From Micromonospora haikouensis (GTDB lineage Bacteria > Actinomycetota > Actinomycetes > Mycobacteriales > Micromonosporaceae): 64,000 nt of DNA. Both the position numbers and the translations under genes were made by a program. The stretch spans positions 1-64,000 of the forward strand of contig NZ_FMCW01000031.1 of assembly GCF_900091595.1 (NCBI RefSeq). Direction: 5' to 3'. Of this stretch, positions 1 through 7,432 are shown one piece after another. Position 1 is the stretch's first letter. Each line of letters opens with the position of its first letter. The notes under the pieces were generated by a model. The model was not told the origin of the DNA. It saw only the letters and a list, made by a program, of their open reading frames with translations, and did no database searches.

Positions 1-1009
1 CCTCGACCAACTCGCCGACGCCGTCCAACAACCCCTCGACTACACCCAGGGCCGCAACTGGCGCACCGCCATCATCCGCGACCGCTCCACCAACCGCACC
101 CTCCTCGGCATCGGCATCCACCACATCGCCTTCGACGGCTGGTCCCACACCCTCCTCGTCCACGACCTCACCCACGCCTACACCGCCCGTAAGGCCGGAC
201 AGTCACCCACCTGGGACCGTCCGGCGCCCACCCTCCGCCAGACCCACGACGAGTACGCCCGGCTCCACGACGCCGCCGACCTGCCCGCCCAACGCGCATA
301 CTGGCGCGGCCAACTCCACGGCCTCCCCCGGCAGGGCGACGGCGAGCTGAAGGTGCCGCTGGAGCAGGCCCTCGCCTGGGGCCCGAAGGCCGGGCACATC
401 CTCACCGTCAGCCCGCAGGTCCTGCAGCGCTGGGACCAGGCGGCCCGGGAGCACCGGTTCAGCCGCTCCAGCTACTTCGTCGCCGCCTTCGCCACCGCCC
501 TGCGCGCCGTCCACCAGCAGGACGACATCGGCCTGCTCATGATCGTGGCCAAGCGCGGCAGCCGCGTCCTCGACTCCGCGTTCACCACCCGGATCAACTC
601 CAACTGCGTGCGGGTGCGGTTCGCGCCCGGGCAGGACCTGATCCGGCACGTCCAGCAGACCGTCGATGAGCTGATGGCCGCCCAGGACGTGCCGTTCTCG
701 GAGAGCGCCGCGGACCCGGCCGTCGGGCTGCCCAGCGAGGTCGTCGCCGGCCTGCCCGGCTTCGCCTACCAGGACAACGTGGTGCTCCCGCTGGACCTGC
801 CCGGCTGCCGCACCGAGGAGGTCGTCGAACCGTACGCCCGGGAGGTGATGAGCGGCCTCACCGTCGAGGCGATCCCCCGCCACGCCGACGCCCTGCTGCG
901 CATCACGATCCGCACCGACCTGCTGCCGTTCGCCCTCGCCGAGGAGCTGGGCGCCCACATGCTGCGCTTCCTCGAAGCGGGCCCCCAGGTCACCGGCCCG
1001 GTGCGCTGA
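1..1009 (+). CDS. condensation-domain protein (NRPS type), 5' truncated by window edge
   Basis: The open frame enters from before base 1 (codons in phase with base 2) and stops with TGA at 1007-1009. About 335 residues are visible. Near the left edge it carries the HHxxxDGWS signature of peptide-synthetase condensation domains (HHIAFDGWS, bases about 119-145), followed by an acyl-acceptor-type C-terminal half (NSNCVRVR, QQTVDELMAAQDVPF). In this family the second His of the motif deprotonates the acceptor amine for peptide-bond formation. The protein ends right after the condensation fold, with no carrier or adenylation domain behind it. It is therefore either the last domain of an NRPS or a stand-alone condensation enzyme. 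The N-terminal part is outside the window, so substrate and module number cannot be judged. Confidence 0.85.
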   Translation, partial: LDQLADAVQQPLDYTQGRNWRTAIIRDRSTNRTLLGIGIHHIAFDGWSHTLLVHDLTHAYTARKAGQSPTWDRPAPTLRQTHDEYARLHDAADLPAQRAYWRGQLHGLPRQGDGELKVPLEQALAWGPKAGHILTVSPQVLQRWDQAAREHRFSRSSYFVAAFATALRAVHQQDDIGLLMIVAKRGSRVLDSAFTTRINSNCVRVRFAPGQDLIRHVQQTVDELMAAQDVPFSESAADPAVGLPSEVVAGLPGFAYQDNVVLPLDLPGCRTEEVVEPYAREVMSGLTVEAIPRHADALLRITIRTDLLPFALAEELGAHMLRFLEAGPQVTGPVR

Positions 1010-1532
1010 GGGCCCCGCCCCCGTCCGAACCCGGGCGGTCGCCGGCCCGCCGGTGCCGGTCGACCGCCCGGGCGTGCGCGTGGGCGATCAGCCGGTCCAC
1101 CTCCGGGAGCAGGTCGACGCCGGGACACAGGACGCACGCCCAGCCGTGCAGGCCGTACGCGGGGTGGGGCATGATCTCGCCCTGCCGGGTGAAGTCGATG
1201 CCGGCCCGGTGGTCGGGAAAGCGCGCGGGCGGGTAGCCGAACCGGCGCTGGAACTCGGCACGGCCCAGCTCGACGTTGAGACGGTGGACGTCGGGCCGGT
1301 CGAGGCGCGAGTCCTCGTCGAACCCGGGCGTGTCGTGCGCGACGATCGTGGCGAACGGCCGGCGGCGGTCCGGGCCGACGAAGAAGAACCGCTCGCCCCA
1401 ACTGGCCGGCGGTGCACCCGACGCCGCGTCGGCCCGCACCTGCGTGACTGCGGGCAGCGCGAGGATCCGCTGGGCGAGGTCGGCCTCGGTCGGGAGGCCG
1501 GCGGCGGGGACGCTCGGAGGATGCTGGGTCAT
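990..1532 (-). CDS. DUF6194 family protein
   Basis: A 180-residue soluble protein on the strand opposite the condensation-domain gene; their 3' ends overlap by 20 bases. The central block resembles the DUF6194 family: a WGERFFFVGPD strand, FATIVAHDTPGFD, then SRLDRPDVHRLNVELGRAEF, and a late HPAYGLHGWACVLCPG block. The ATG is followed by a short Pro-rich stretch. No catalytic residues are known for the family and no signal peptide or membrane segment is visible. Function unknown. The 89-base gap to the divergent MerR gene should hold both promoters. Confidence 0.75.
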   Translation of the reverse strand: MTQHPPSVPAAGLPTEADLAQRILALPAVTQVRADAASGAPPASWGERFFFVGPDRRRPFATIVAHDTPGFDEDSRLDRPDVHRLNVELGRAEFQRRFGYPPARFPDHRAGIDFTRQGEIMPHPAYGLHGWACVLCPGVDLLPEVDRLIAHAHARAVDRHRRAGDRPGSDGGGALSAPGR

Positions 1533-1621
1533 GACCTCTACCGTATCGTTGAACTCCGTTGTGAAGCTGGGGCCGAGAAACAGGCGGCTGAGCCGGTGGT
1601 AAGCATCAAACGGGAGGTCAG

Positions 1622-2401
1622 GTGCGCAGGAGTTCCTACCGGCCGACCGACCTTGCGCGCGAGCACGGCATCTCGACGCAGACGGTCCGCAACTACGAGC
1701 GCGACGGGGTGCTGCCCCCGGCCCGGCGCACGCCCAGCGGCTACCGCGCCTACACGGCCGAGCACGTCCGGGCGCTGCGCGCCTACCTGGCGCTGATCCC
1801 GGCGCACGGGTACGCCACCAGCGGCGAGATCATGCGCGCCGTCAACGCCGGTGACCTGGACACCGCCCTGCGGGCGATCGACCGCAGCCACGCCCAGCTG
1901 CTGCGCGACCGGGAGACGCTCGACGCCGTCGAGGTTGCCGTGGGCCTGCTCACGCGGCCACCGGCGGCGAGCCGACCCGACCGGCCCCCGACGGCCCGCC
2001 CCGACCTGTCACCGGCGGGCGGCCCCCACCAGCCACCGACGGGCCGACCCGAGCGGCCGCTGGCGATCGGTGGTCTCGCCCGCCGGGTCGGCGTGACCCC
2101 GGCGGCCCTGCGCAAGTGGGAACGGGCCGGCATCCTCGCGCCGAGCCGGGGTCAGGCCACCGGCTACCGTCTCTACTCGGCCGACGACGTGCGCGACGCC
2201 GAGTTGGCCCACCTGCTGCGGCGCGGCGGCTACCGGCTGGACCACATCGCCACGGTCGTGCGGCAGGTCCGCGACGCGGCCGGCACCGAGCCGCTGGCCG
2301 AATCCCTGGAGAACTGGCGGCGGCGGCTCACCGACCGGGGCCGCGCCATGCTCACCGCCGCCGCGCGACTCGCGGAGCACCTGTCCCCGCCGGACGACTG
2401 A
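1622..2401 (+). CDS. MerR-family regulator with two DNA-binding domains (TioE type)
   Basis: A 259-residue protein starting at GTG 1622 behind GGGAGGTCAG. It contains two winged-helix MerR domains. The first is residues 5-70 (DLAREHGISTQTVRNYERDGVL, then SGYRAYTAEHV). The second is about 147-215 (IGGLARRVGVTPAALRKWERAGIL, then TGYRLYSADDV). They are joined by a Pro-rich linker at about 110-145. Ordinary MerR proteins have one domain and dimerise; this tandem arrangement is annotated as TioE-type in actinomycetes, after the thiocoraline cluster of Micromonospora. No metal-binding Cys cluster is seen, so it is not a classical metal sensor. Its neighbour is a condensation-domain gene, which fits control of a natural-product locus, but the target is not shown by sequence. 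Confidence 0.85.
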   Translation: MRRSSYRPTDLAREHGISTQTVRNYERDGVLPPARRTPSGYRAYTAEHVRALRAYLALIPAHGYATSGEIMRAVNAGDLDTALRAIDRSHAQLLRDRETLDAVEVAVGLLTRPPAASRPDRPPTARPDLSPAGGPHQPPTGRPERPLAIGGLARRVGVTPAALRKWERAGILAPSRGQATGYRLYSADDVRDAELAHLLRRGGYRLDHIATVVRQVRDAAGTEPLAESLENWRRRLTDRGRAMLTAAARLAEHLSPPDD

Positions 2402-2473
2402 CCCGCGCGGCGGGCCAACCCCCGCAGCCTGGGCGGGCGACCGCAGCGGGCACCCGCGCGGCGACCGGGCCGG

Positions 2474-3220
2474 TCACGCGCCGGGGCAGCGCCCGGACAG
2501 GGCGTAGCGCAGCAGGACGACGTCGCCGATCTGGCGGACCTCCGCCAGGCCCGCGCGGCGGCCGGGGTGCCACGGGAACCGGCCCTCGCCGGGGAAGCGC
2601 GGCGCGCGGCGGTCGCCGACGAAGAACGGGGCGACCACCAGGTGCAGCTCGTCGGCGAGGCCGGCGCCGAGGAACAGGGCGTGCACGGCCGCGCCGCCCT
2701 CCACCATGAGCCGGCGCACCCCCCGGGCGGCCAGGTCGGCCAGCACCCGGCAGGGGTCGACCGGGTCGCCGCCGTCGGCGACGGTGGCCAGGCCGCCGAG
2801 CCGGTGCCGGGTCTGCGCCAGCACGGACGTGGCACAGTAGACGACCCGTTCGGCGTCCCCGACGGTGAAGAACCGGGCCGCCGGGTCGAGGTCGCCGCTC
2901 GCGGTGACGGTCACCTTCGTCGGCGACGGCGGCAGGCCGCGCGCGGCCCGCTCGGTGCGCCGCCGCGGCGAGCGGATCACCAGGCGCGGATCGTCGGCCC
3001 GGACGGTGGCCGCGCCGACGAGGATCGCGTCGCACCCGGCCCGCACGGCGTCGACCCGGTCCAGGTCCGCCTCGTTGGACAGCAGCAGCCGCTGGTCGCT
3101 GGCGTCGTCGATGTAGCCGTCGATCGACATGGCGCAGCTGAGCAGCACGTACGGCCGGGGCGTGGCGGGCGCGCCGGCGGCCGGCGCGGCGTCCTGCGGA
3201 GTCGGCGCGGCGGCGGTCAC
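2474..3220 (-). CDS. RibD C-terminal-type pyrimidine reductase
   Basis: A 248-residue protein of the RibD reductase/dihydrofolate-reductase fold. It has MSIDGYI near residue 31, VGAATVRADDPRL around 68-80 and the MVEGG loop near 170. In this family the enzyme uses NADPH to reduce the ribose of 5-amino-6-ribosylaminouracil phosphate. The N-terminal deaminase domain of full RibD is absent. GTG 3218-3220 overlaps the stop of the GTP cyclohydrolase gene (GTGA), so translation is probably coupled and this frame's longer upstream extension is not real. Last gene of a seven-gene operon. Because it sits with a glycosyltransferase and methyltransferase rather than with ribE/ribH, I infer a specialised pathway rather than housekeeping riboflavin synthesis. 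Confidence 0.85.
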   Translation of the reverse strand: MTAAAPTPQDAAPAAGAPATPRPYVLLSCAMSIDGYIDDASDQRLLLSNEADLDRVDAVRAGCDAILVGAATVRADDPRLVIRSPRRRTERAARGLPPSPTKVTVTASGDLDPAARFFTVGDAERVVYCATSVLAQTRHRLGGLATVADGGDPVDPCRVLADLAARGVRRLMVEGGAAVHALFLGAGLADELHLVVAPFFVGDRRAPRFPGEGRFPWHPGRRAGLAEVRQIGDVVLLRYALSGRCPGA

Positions 3221-3870
3221 CGGACGAACGGGAGGTCGATGGTGTGGGCGGCGCGGTCCACCTTGGCCGCGAGGTAGCCGGCGTTGGCGTCGGACAGGTG
3301 CAGCCCGGTGGGCACCCGCTCGGCCACCTCGATGCCGAGCCGGCGCAGCTGGTCGGCCTTGTCCGGGTTGTTGCTGAGCAGGGCCACCCGCTCGGCGCCG
3401 AGGGCCGCCAGCATCTGCGCGGCGACCGTGTAGTCCCGTTCGTCCGCGCCCCGCCCCAGGGCCAGGTTCGCCTCGTAGGTGTCCAGCCCGGCGTCCTGCA
3501 GGGCGTACGCGTCGAGCTTGGCGTAGAGGCCGATGCCGCGCCCCTCCTGGCGCAGGTAGAGCAGGAGCCCACCGGCGGCGGCGATCCGCTCGACCGCCTC
3601 GCGCAACTGCGGCCCGCAGTCGCACCGCTGGCTGCCGAACACGTCCCCGGTCAGGCACTCGCTGTGCGGGCGGACCAGGGGCGGCGACCCGCCGGCGGCG
3701 ACCCGGTCCACCGCGACCGACCAGTCACCGAGCCCGAACGCGAGGTGCTCCCGGCCGTCGACGAGGCCGTGGAACGAGAACACCCGGGCGGTGGTGGCGT
3801 AGCCGTCGGGGAAGCGCAGCGGGACCGTCACCTGGGTCCGGATGGTCGCGACGGGCAGTGCTTCGGACAT
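3217..3870 (-). CDS. ribA: GTP cyclohydrolase II
   Basis: 217 residues, the size of stand-alone GTP cyclohydrolase II without a DHBP-synthase domain. The zinc ligands are present as C72, C83 and C85 (HSECLTGDVFGSQRCDCG), followed by RQEGRGIGL at 108-115 and RGADERDYT. The enzyme opens GTP, releasing formate and pyrophosphate, to give the 2,5-diamino-6-ribosylamino-pyrimidinone phosphate. The Tyr equivalent to E. coli Tyr105 is kept (Y122 in DAYALQDAG), so normal deformylating chemistry is expected. From memory, one Streptomyces coelicolor paralogue lacks this Tyr and stops at the formamidopyrimidine. Starts at ATG 3870, 20 bases after the flippase-like gene, and overlaps the RibD-like start by four bases. 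Confidence 0.92.
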   Translation of the reverse strand: MSEALPVATIRTQVTVPLRFPDGYATTARVFSFHGLVDGREHLAFGLGDWSVAVDRVAAGGSPPLVRPHSECLTGDVFGSQRCDCGPQLREAVERIAAAGGLLLYLRQEGRGIGLYAKLDAYALQDAGLDTYEANLALGRGADERDYTVAAQMLAALGAERVALLSNNPDKADQLRRLGIEVAERVPTGLHLSDANAGYLAAKVDRAAHTIDLPFVR

Positions 3871-3890
3871 CGGTCTCCTTCGTCGGACGG

Positions 3891-4967
3891 TCAACCGTGC
3901 ACGCCGGTGCGCGCCGGACGCGACACCCACCGGGCGGCCCGGGCGGTGGCGACGGGGGCCGGGGACACGACGCCGGTCGCCGCGGGCGACGGAAGCCGGC
4001 GGGCCAGCAGCACCACGCCCCCGGGCAGGCTCGCCACCAGCGCCAACGCCCCGTACACGGTGGCGGCAGCGACGCCCTGGGCGGCGGTCAGGCCGGCGGC
4101 GGCGAACGCCCACGCGGCCACCCCCTCGCGCGGCCCGAACCCGCCCACGTTCAGCGGCAGGATCATCGCCAGCAGCGCGAGCAGCGTCAGCGGCAGCAGC
4201 CGGGACAGCGGCGCGTCGACACCGGCCGTGCGGGCCGCGACGACGAACGTGGCCAGGTGGCCCGCCAGCACCACGGCGGAGGCGACCAGCACGCCGACCC
4301 AGGTCCGCCGGCCCAGCACGCCGGAGCGGACGTCGGCCACGGCGGTGCGCAGCGCCCGAGCCCACCGCGACGCCCCCGACCGGGGCGCGACGCGACCCAG
4401 CAGCACCGCGCCCAGGCCGGCGGCGACGACCAGCCCCGCCGCCGCCGGCAGGTGCTGCCGCACCGGCGACGGGAACGCGGCCAGCACGCCCACCGCGAGG
4501 ACCACCGTGACCGCCTGGCCGGCCGTGCGCTCCCAGACCACGGCCCGCACGCCCCGGCCGACGTCCCCGCAGTCGCGGCCGTGCCGCACCGCGCGGTCGA
4601 CGTCGCCGAGCACCCCGCCGGGCAGGGTGGAGTTGAGGAACACGGCCCGGTAGCAGTGCGCCACCGCCTCGCGCAGCGGCAGCCGGACGCCCAGCCCGGC
4701 GGCGACCAGGCTCCACCGCCACGCTGCGCAGACGGTGGTGACCAGGCCGATGCCGAGCGCCGCCGCGACGGCCGCGCCGTCGATCAGGCGCAACCCGGCG
4801 ACGAACGGGCCGCTGCCCAGCCGCCACAGCAGGGCCGCCAGCACCGCGACCCCGGCGAGGGTGCGCGCCCACCCCCAGAACGACCGGGGCAGCCGGCCGA
4901 CGCGTGTGGCGGGCGACGCCGCCGGTTCCGTGCTCGCTGGCAAACCCGGACCTCCCTGCACGATCAT
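3891..4967 (-). CDS. lysylphosphatidylglycerol-synthase-type membrane protein (UPF0104/AglD-like)
   Basis: 358 residues with about eight hydrophobic segments and the family landmarks FLNSTLPGGVLGDVDRAV (first third) and LPLNVGGFGPREGVAAWAF (last third). These match the integral membrane half of MprF/LPG synthase, a fold also found in lipid flippases and AglD-like proteins. No aminoacyl-transfer domain is present. GGAGGG lies four bases before ATG 4967. It follows the methyltransferase gene by 37 bases and precedes ribA in the same operon. Next to a glycosyltransferase, this suggests handling or translocation of a lipid-linked product; that role is inference. Confidence 0.8.
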   Translation of the reverse strand: MIVQGGPGLPASTEPAASPATRVGRLPRSFWGWARTLAGVAVLAALLWRLGSGPFVAGLRLIDGAAVAAALGIGLVTTVCAAWRWSLVAAGLGVRLPLREAVAHCYRAVFLNSTLPGGVLGDVDRAVRHGRDCGDVGRGVRAVVWERTAGQAVTVVLAVGVLAAFPSPVRQHLPAAAGLVVAAGLGAVLLGRVAPRSGASRWARALRTAVADVRSGVLGRRTWVGVLVASAVVLAGHLATFVVAARTAGVDAPLSRLLPLTLLALLAMILPLNVGGFGPREGVAAWAFAAAGLTAAQGVAAATVYGALALVASLPGGVVLLARRLPSPAATGVVSPAPVATARAARWVSRPARTGVHG

Positions 4968-5004
4968 CTTCCCTCCGGGTTCACGTGTGGCACGCCCGGA
5001 TGGT

Positions 5005-5943
5005 TCACCCGCAGCCGGCGAGCAGGTCGGCGTGGTCGACCAGGACGTCGAGCGTACCGGCGTGGGCGGCGGCCCGCCGGGTTCGGCCGTACGCCGTGGT
5101 CCGCCCGGTCAGCTCGGGCCGCTGCTCGCGGGCGGCGCCCAGCCAGCCGGTGAACCACTCGGCGGTCAGCTCGGCGCGGTCCGGGCCGAGCCGCCACGGG
5201 CTGGGCCGGGTCAGCACGTCGACGCCCCGGCGGGCGAACGCGGCCACGCAGGCGGCGACGGCGTCGGGGCCGAGCAGCACGCCCCGGCCGGGGGCGACGC
5301 GCCGCTGGTGGTCGTCGAACGCGGCGGCGACCTCGGCGTCCAGCGGGTCGGCGGGGGTCAGCCGCACCCGGCCGACCACGGTGAGGGTGAACAGCGTCGG
5401 CCTGCCGGCGCAGGCCGCCACGATCCGCTCGACCTCCTCGGCGGTGAGCATGTCCAGCAGCGCCGACGCGGTGACCAGGGACGCGTCGGCGAGGTCGGCG
5501 GCGGACAGGCGGGTGATGTCACCCTGCCGGGTCTCCACGGTGACCTCGCCGCCGCCGGAGGCGGCGAGGCCCGCCAGAGCGGCCCGGGCCCGCTCCAGCA
5601 GGCCGGGGTCGCGGTCGTGGAGCACCCAGTGCTGCGGGCCGGGCAGCCGGGGGGCCAGCCAGCGCCCCATCGATCCGGTGCCGGCGCCCAGGTCGTGGAT
5701 CACGACCGGCCGGTCGCCGGCGAGGCGGCGGCGCACCGGTGCCAGCAGGTCCACCGCGCGGGCCGCCGCGTCGGCGGGCTCCCGCAGTCGCAGCCAGCCG
5801 GCGAAGGCGGCGGTGTCGTCGCCGTCGCTCATGTGCCCCGCCGCGCCGTCGTGGCCGTCGCGCGTGCGGACCGTCGGATTCCCGGTGCCGTGGCCGTCGC
5901 GCGGGTGGGCCGTCGGGCCCCCGCCGCCGTGGGCGTCGCTCAT
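5005..5943 (-). CDS. SAM-dependent methyltransferase
   Basis: 312 residues from ATG 5943, whose ATGA overlap with the glycosyltransferase stop favours this start. A second ATG at 5832 would remove a 37-residue Gly/His/Asp-rich lead (repeated RDGHGTG/RDGHDG units) and give a compact class I enzyme. The Rossmann motif I is HDLGAGTGSMGRW, followed by LHDRDPGLL (acidic motif after strand 2), QGDITRL and DLADASLVTASALLDML. No membrane segment. The family transfers a methyl group from SAM; the substrate is unknown. Tight coupling to the GT4 gene suggests both act on the same intermediate. Confidence 0.85.
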   Translation of the reverse strand: MSDAHGGGGPTAHPRDGHGTGNPTVRTRDGHDGAAGHMSDGDDTAAFAGWLRLREPADAAARAVDLLAPVRRRLAGDRPVVIHDLGAGTGSMGRWLAPRLPGPQHWVLHDRDPGLLERARAALAGLAASGGGEVTVETRQGDITRLSAADLADASLVTASALLDMLTAEEVERIVAACAGRPTLFTLTVVGRVRLTPADPLDAEVAAAFDDHQRRVAPGRGVLLGPDAVAACVAAFARRGVDVLTRPSPWRLGPDRAELTAEWFTGWLGAAREQRPELTGRTTAYGRTRRAAAHAGTLDVLVDHADLLAGCG

Positions 5944-7037
5944 GTCGCCGCTCCCTTCAGGACCGCCGCGAGGATGGTGGAGGTGGTCGACCAGCCGGTC
6001 AGGGCCGGCCGGCGGGCGCGGGCGGCGCGGCGCAGCCGCTCCCGCAGGCCGGCGTCGCCCAGCCAGGCACGCAGCGCGCCGGCCAGCGCCGCCGGGTCGT
6101 CGGGCGGCACCAGCAGGCCGGGACGTACGCCGTCGGGGGTGCGGCCCAGCGCCTCGGGCACGCCGCCGACGTCCGTGGCCAGCACCGGGATGCCCCGCGC
6201 GAGGGCCTCGGTGACGACCATCCCGTACGTCTCGCCACGCGAGGCCAGCACCAGCAGGTCGGCGGCGGCGTACGCGGCGGCCAGGGCGGGGCCGGTGCGC
6301 GGGCCGAGCAGTTCCACCCGCCCGGTCAGGCCGGACCCGTCGGCCTGCCGGCGCAGCCGCCGCACGTGGGCGGGGTCGCGGGTCAGCGTGCCGACGCAGG
6401 CGCACCGCCACGGCAGGTCCGCCACCGCCGCCAGGGCCGCCAGCAGCACGTCGTGCCCCTTGTGCGGGGCGACGGCCGCGACGCAGAGCAGCGCCGTGCC
6501 GGCGGCCGTGCCGGCGACCGGTGGCGCGGGGTCGACCCCCGGCACGGCGACGTGGACCCGGTCGGCGGGCAGCCCGTACCGGTCGAGCAGCCGGCGGCGG
6601 GTCCACTCGCTGGTGGCGACGACGGCCGTGGCGGCGGCCAGGGCGCGGGCCTCGGCGGCGTCGTCGCGCGGCATGTGGACCAGCACGACGAGCCGCAGCC
6701 GGTCGGCCTGCGCCTCCAGCTCCTGCGGGGTGACCGAGGCGACGAGGCCGTCGAGCAGCACCACCGCGCCGTCGGGCAGGGCGGCGAGCCGGGCGGCGAG
6801 GCCGGCCCGCGCGGCCGGGGCGGGCGTCGGCCAGTCACCGGGCACCGGATGCTCGTGGACCCGCCAGCCGGCGTCGGCCAGCCCGGCGCAGACCCGCCGG
6901 TCGTAGTGGTTGCCGCCGCTGGGTGTGGCCGGGTCGTCTATGTCGCCGGGGAGCACCACGTGCACCTCGGGACGGGTGCCGGCGGGAGCCGCCCCGCCGG
7001 CCGGGACGCCCCCGCCGGCCGGGGCCGGGGCTGTCAC
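5940..7037 (-). CDS. glycosyltransferase family 4
   Basis: 365 residues, GTG start at 7037 overlapping the previous stop (GTGA). A short Ala/Gly/Pro-rich N-terminus is followed by a GT-B fold. It shows HVVLPGDIDDPATPSGGNHYDRRV at the acceptor domain, VAVPGVDP and VAAVAPHKGHDVLL at the start of the donor domain, and the family signature ASRGETYGMVVTEALARGIPVLATDVGGVPE near residues 270-300, which holds the nucleotide-binding Glu residues. Retaining GT4 enzymes move a sugar from a nucleotide or polyprenyl donor. No transmembrane helix. Its place in the operon, with a membrane flippase-like protein two genes later, suggests glycosylation of a lipid or of a pterin-like acceptor (inference). Confidence 0.9.
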   Translation of the reverse strand: MTAPAPAGGGVPAGGAAPAGTRPEVHVVLPGDIDDPATPSGGNHYDRRVCAGLADAGWRVHEHPVPGDWPTPAPAARAGLAARLAALPDGAVVLLDGLVASVTPQELEAQADRLRLVVLVHMPRDDAAEARALAAATAVVATSEWTRRRLLDRYGLPADRVHVAVPGVDPAPPVAGTAAGTALLCVAAVAPHKGHDVLLAALAAVADLPWRCACVGTLTRDPAHVRRLRRQADGSGLTGRVELLGPRTGPALAAAYAAADLLVLASRGETYGMVVTEALARGIPVLATDVGGVPEALGRTPDGVRPGLLVPPDDPAALAGALRAWLGDAGLRERLRRAARARRPALTGWSTTSTILAAVLKGAAT

Positions 7038-7432
7038 AGGGGCCGCTCGTAGCTGGCCCAGGCGACGTGCGACTCGTGCAGGGTGACGGTGATTCCGGCC
7101 AGTCCCCGCGCGCCCGCGCCGAGATCGCCGGCGTGCACCCGGTCGGCGAGCCGGTCGGCGACCGTGCGGGCCAGCACCTCCGTGGTCGTGTTCACCCCGG
7201 CGAACGCGGGCTCGTCGTCGAGGTTGCGGTAGGTCAGCTCGCCGAGGACGGCGCGCAGTTGCTCGGTGGCCAGGCCGATGTCGACGACGATGCCGTCGGC
7301 GTCCAGGTCGGGGCGGCGGAACGTGGCGTCGACGACGAACGTGGCCCCGTGCAGGCGCTGCGCCGGGCCGAAGACGTCACCGCGGAAGCTGTGGGCGATC
7401 ATCATGTGATCGCGGACGGTCACGCTGAACAC
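7034..7432 (-). CDS. divergent 6-pyruvoyl-tetrahydropterin synthase/QueD-like protein
   Basis: 132 residues, the usual length of a PTPS/QueD subunit. The fold-defining strands are there: FSVTVRDHMMIAHSF, LHGATFVVDATFRR, GIVVDIGLATEQL, NTTTEVLARTVADRL and ITVTLHESHVAWASYE. Key residues differ from catalytic members. The HGH zinc pair reads H28-G-A30, the nearby catalytic Cys is missing (AQRLHG) and the LDH triad motif reads LDD (71-73). H14, E85 and E120 are kept. It may bind a pterin or pyrimidine without doing the classical reaction, or use a different metal site. GTG start at 7432 has AGGAG eight bases upstream and overlaps the dehydrogenase gene by 13 bases. Confidence 0.8.
   Translation of the reverse strand: MFSVTVRDHMMIAHSFRGDVFGPAQRLHGATFVVDATFRRPDLDADGIVVDIGLATEQLRAVLGELTYRNLDDEPAFAGVNTTTEVLARTVADRLADRVHAGDLGAGARGLAGITVTLHESHVAWASYERPL

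Noticed and set aside
2474..3870. Reading ribA plus the ribD-like gene as the organism's housekeeping riboflavin operon
   Set aside because: No ribE, ribH or DHBP-synthase gene is present, the deaminase half of RibD is missing, and the genes sit in a glycosyltransferase/methyltransferase operon.
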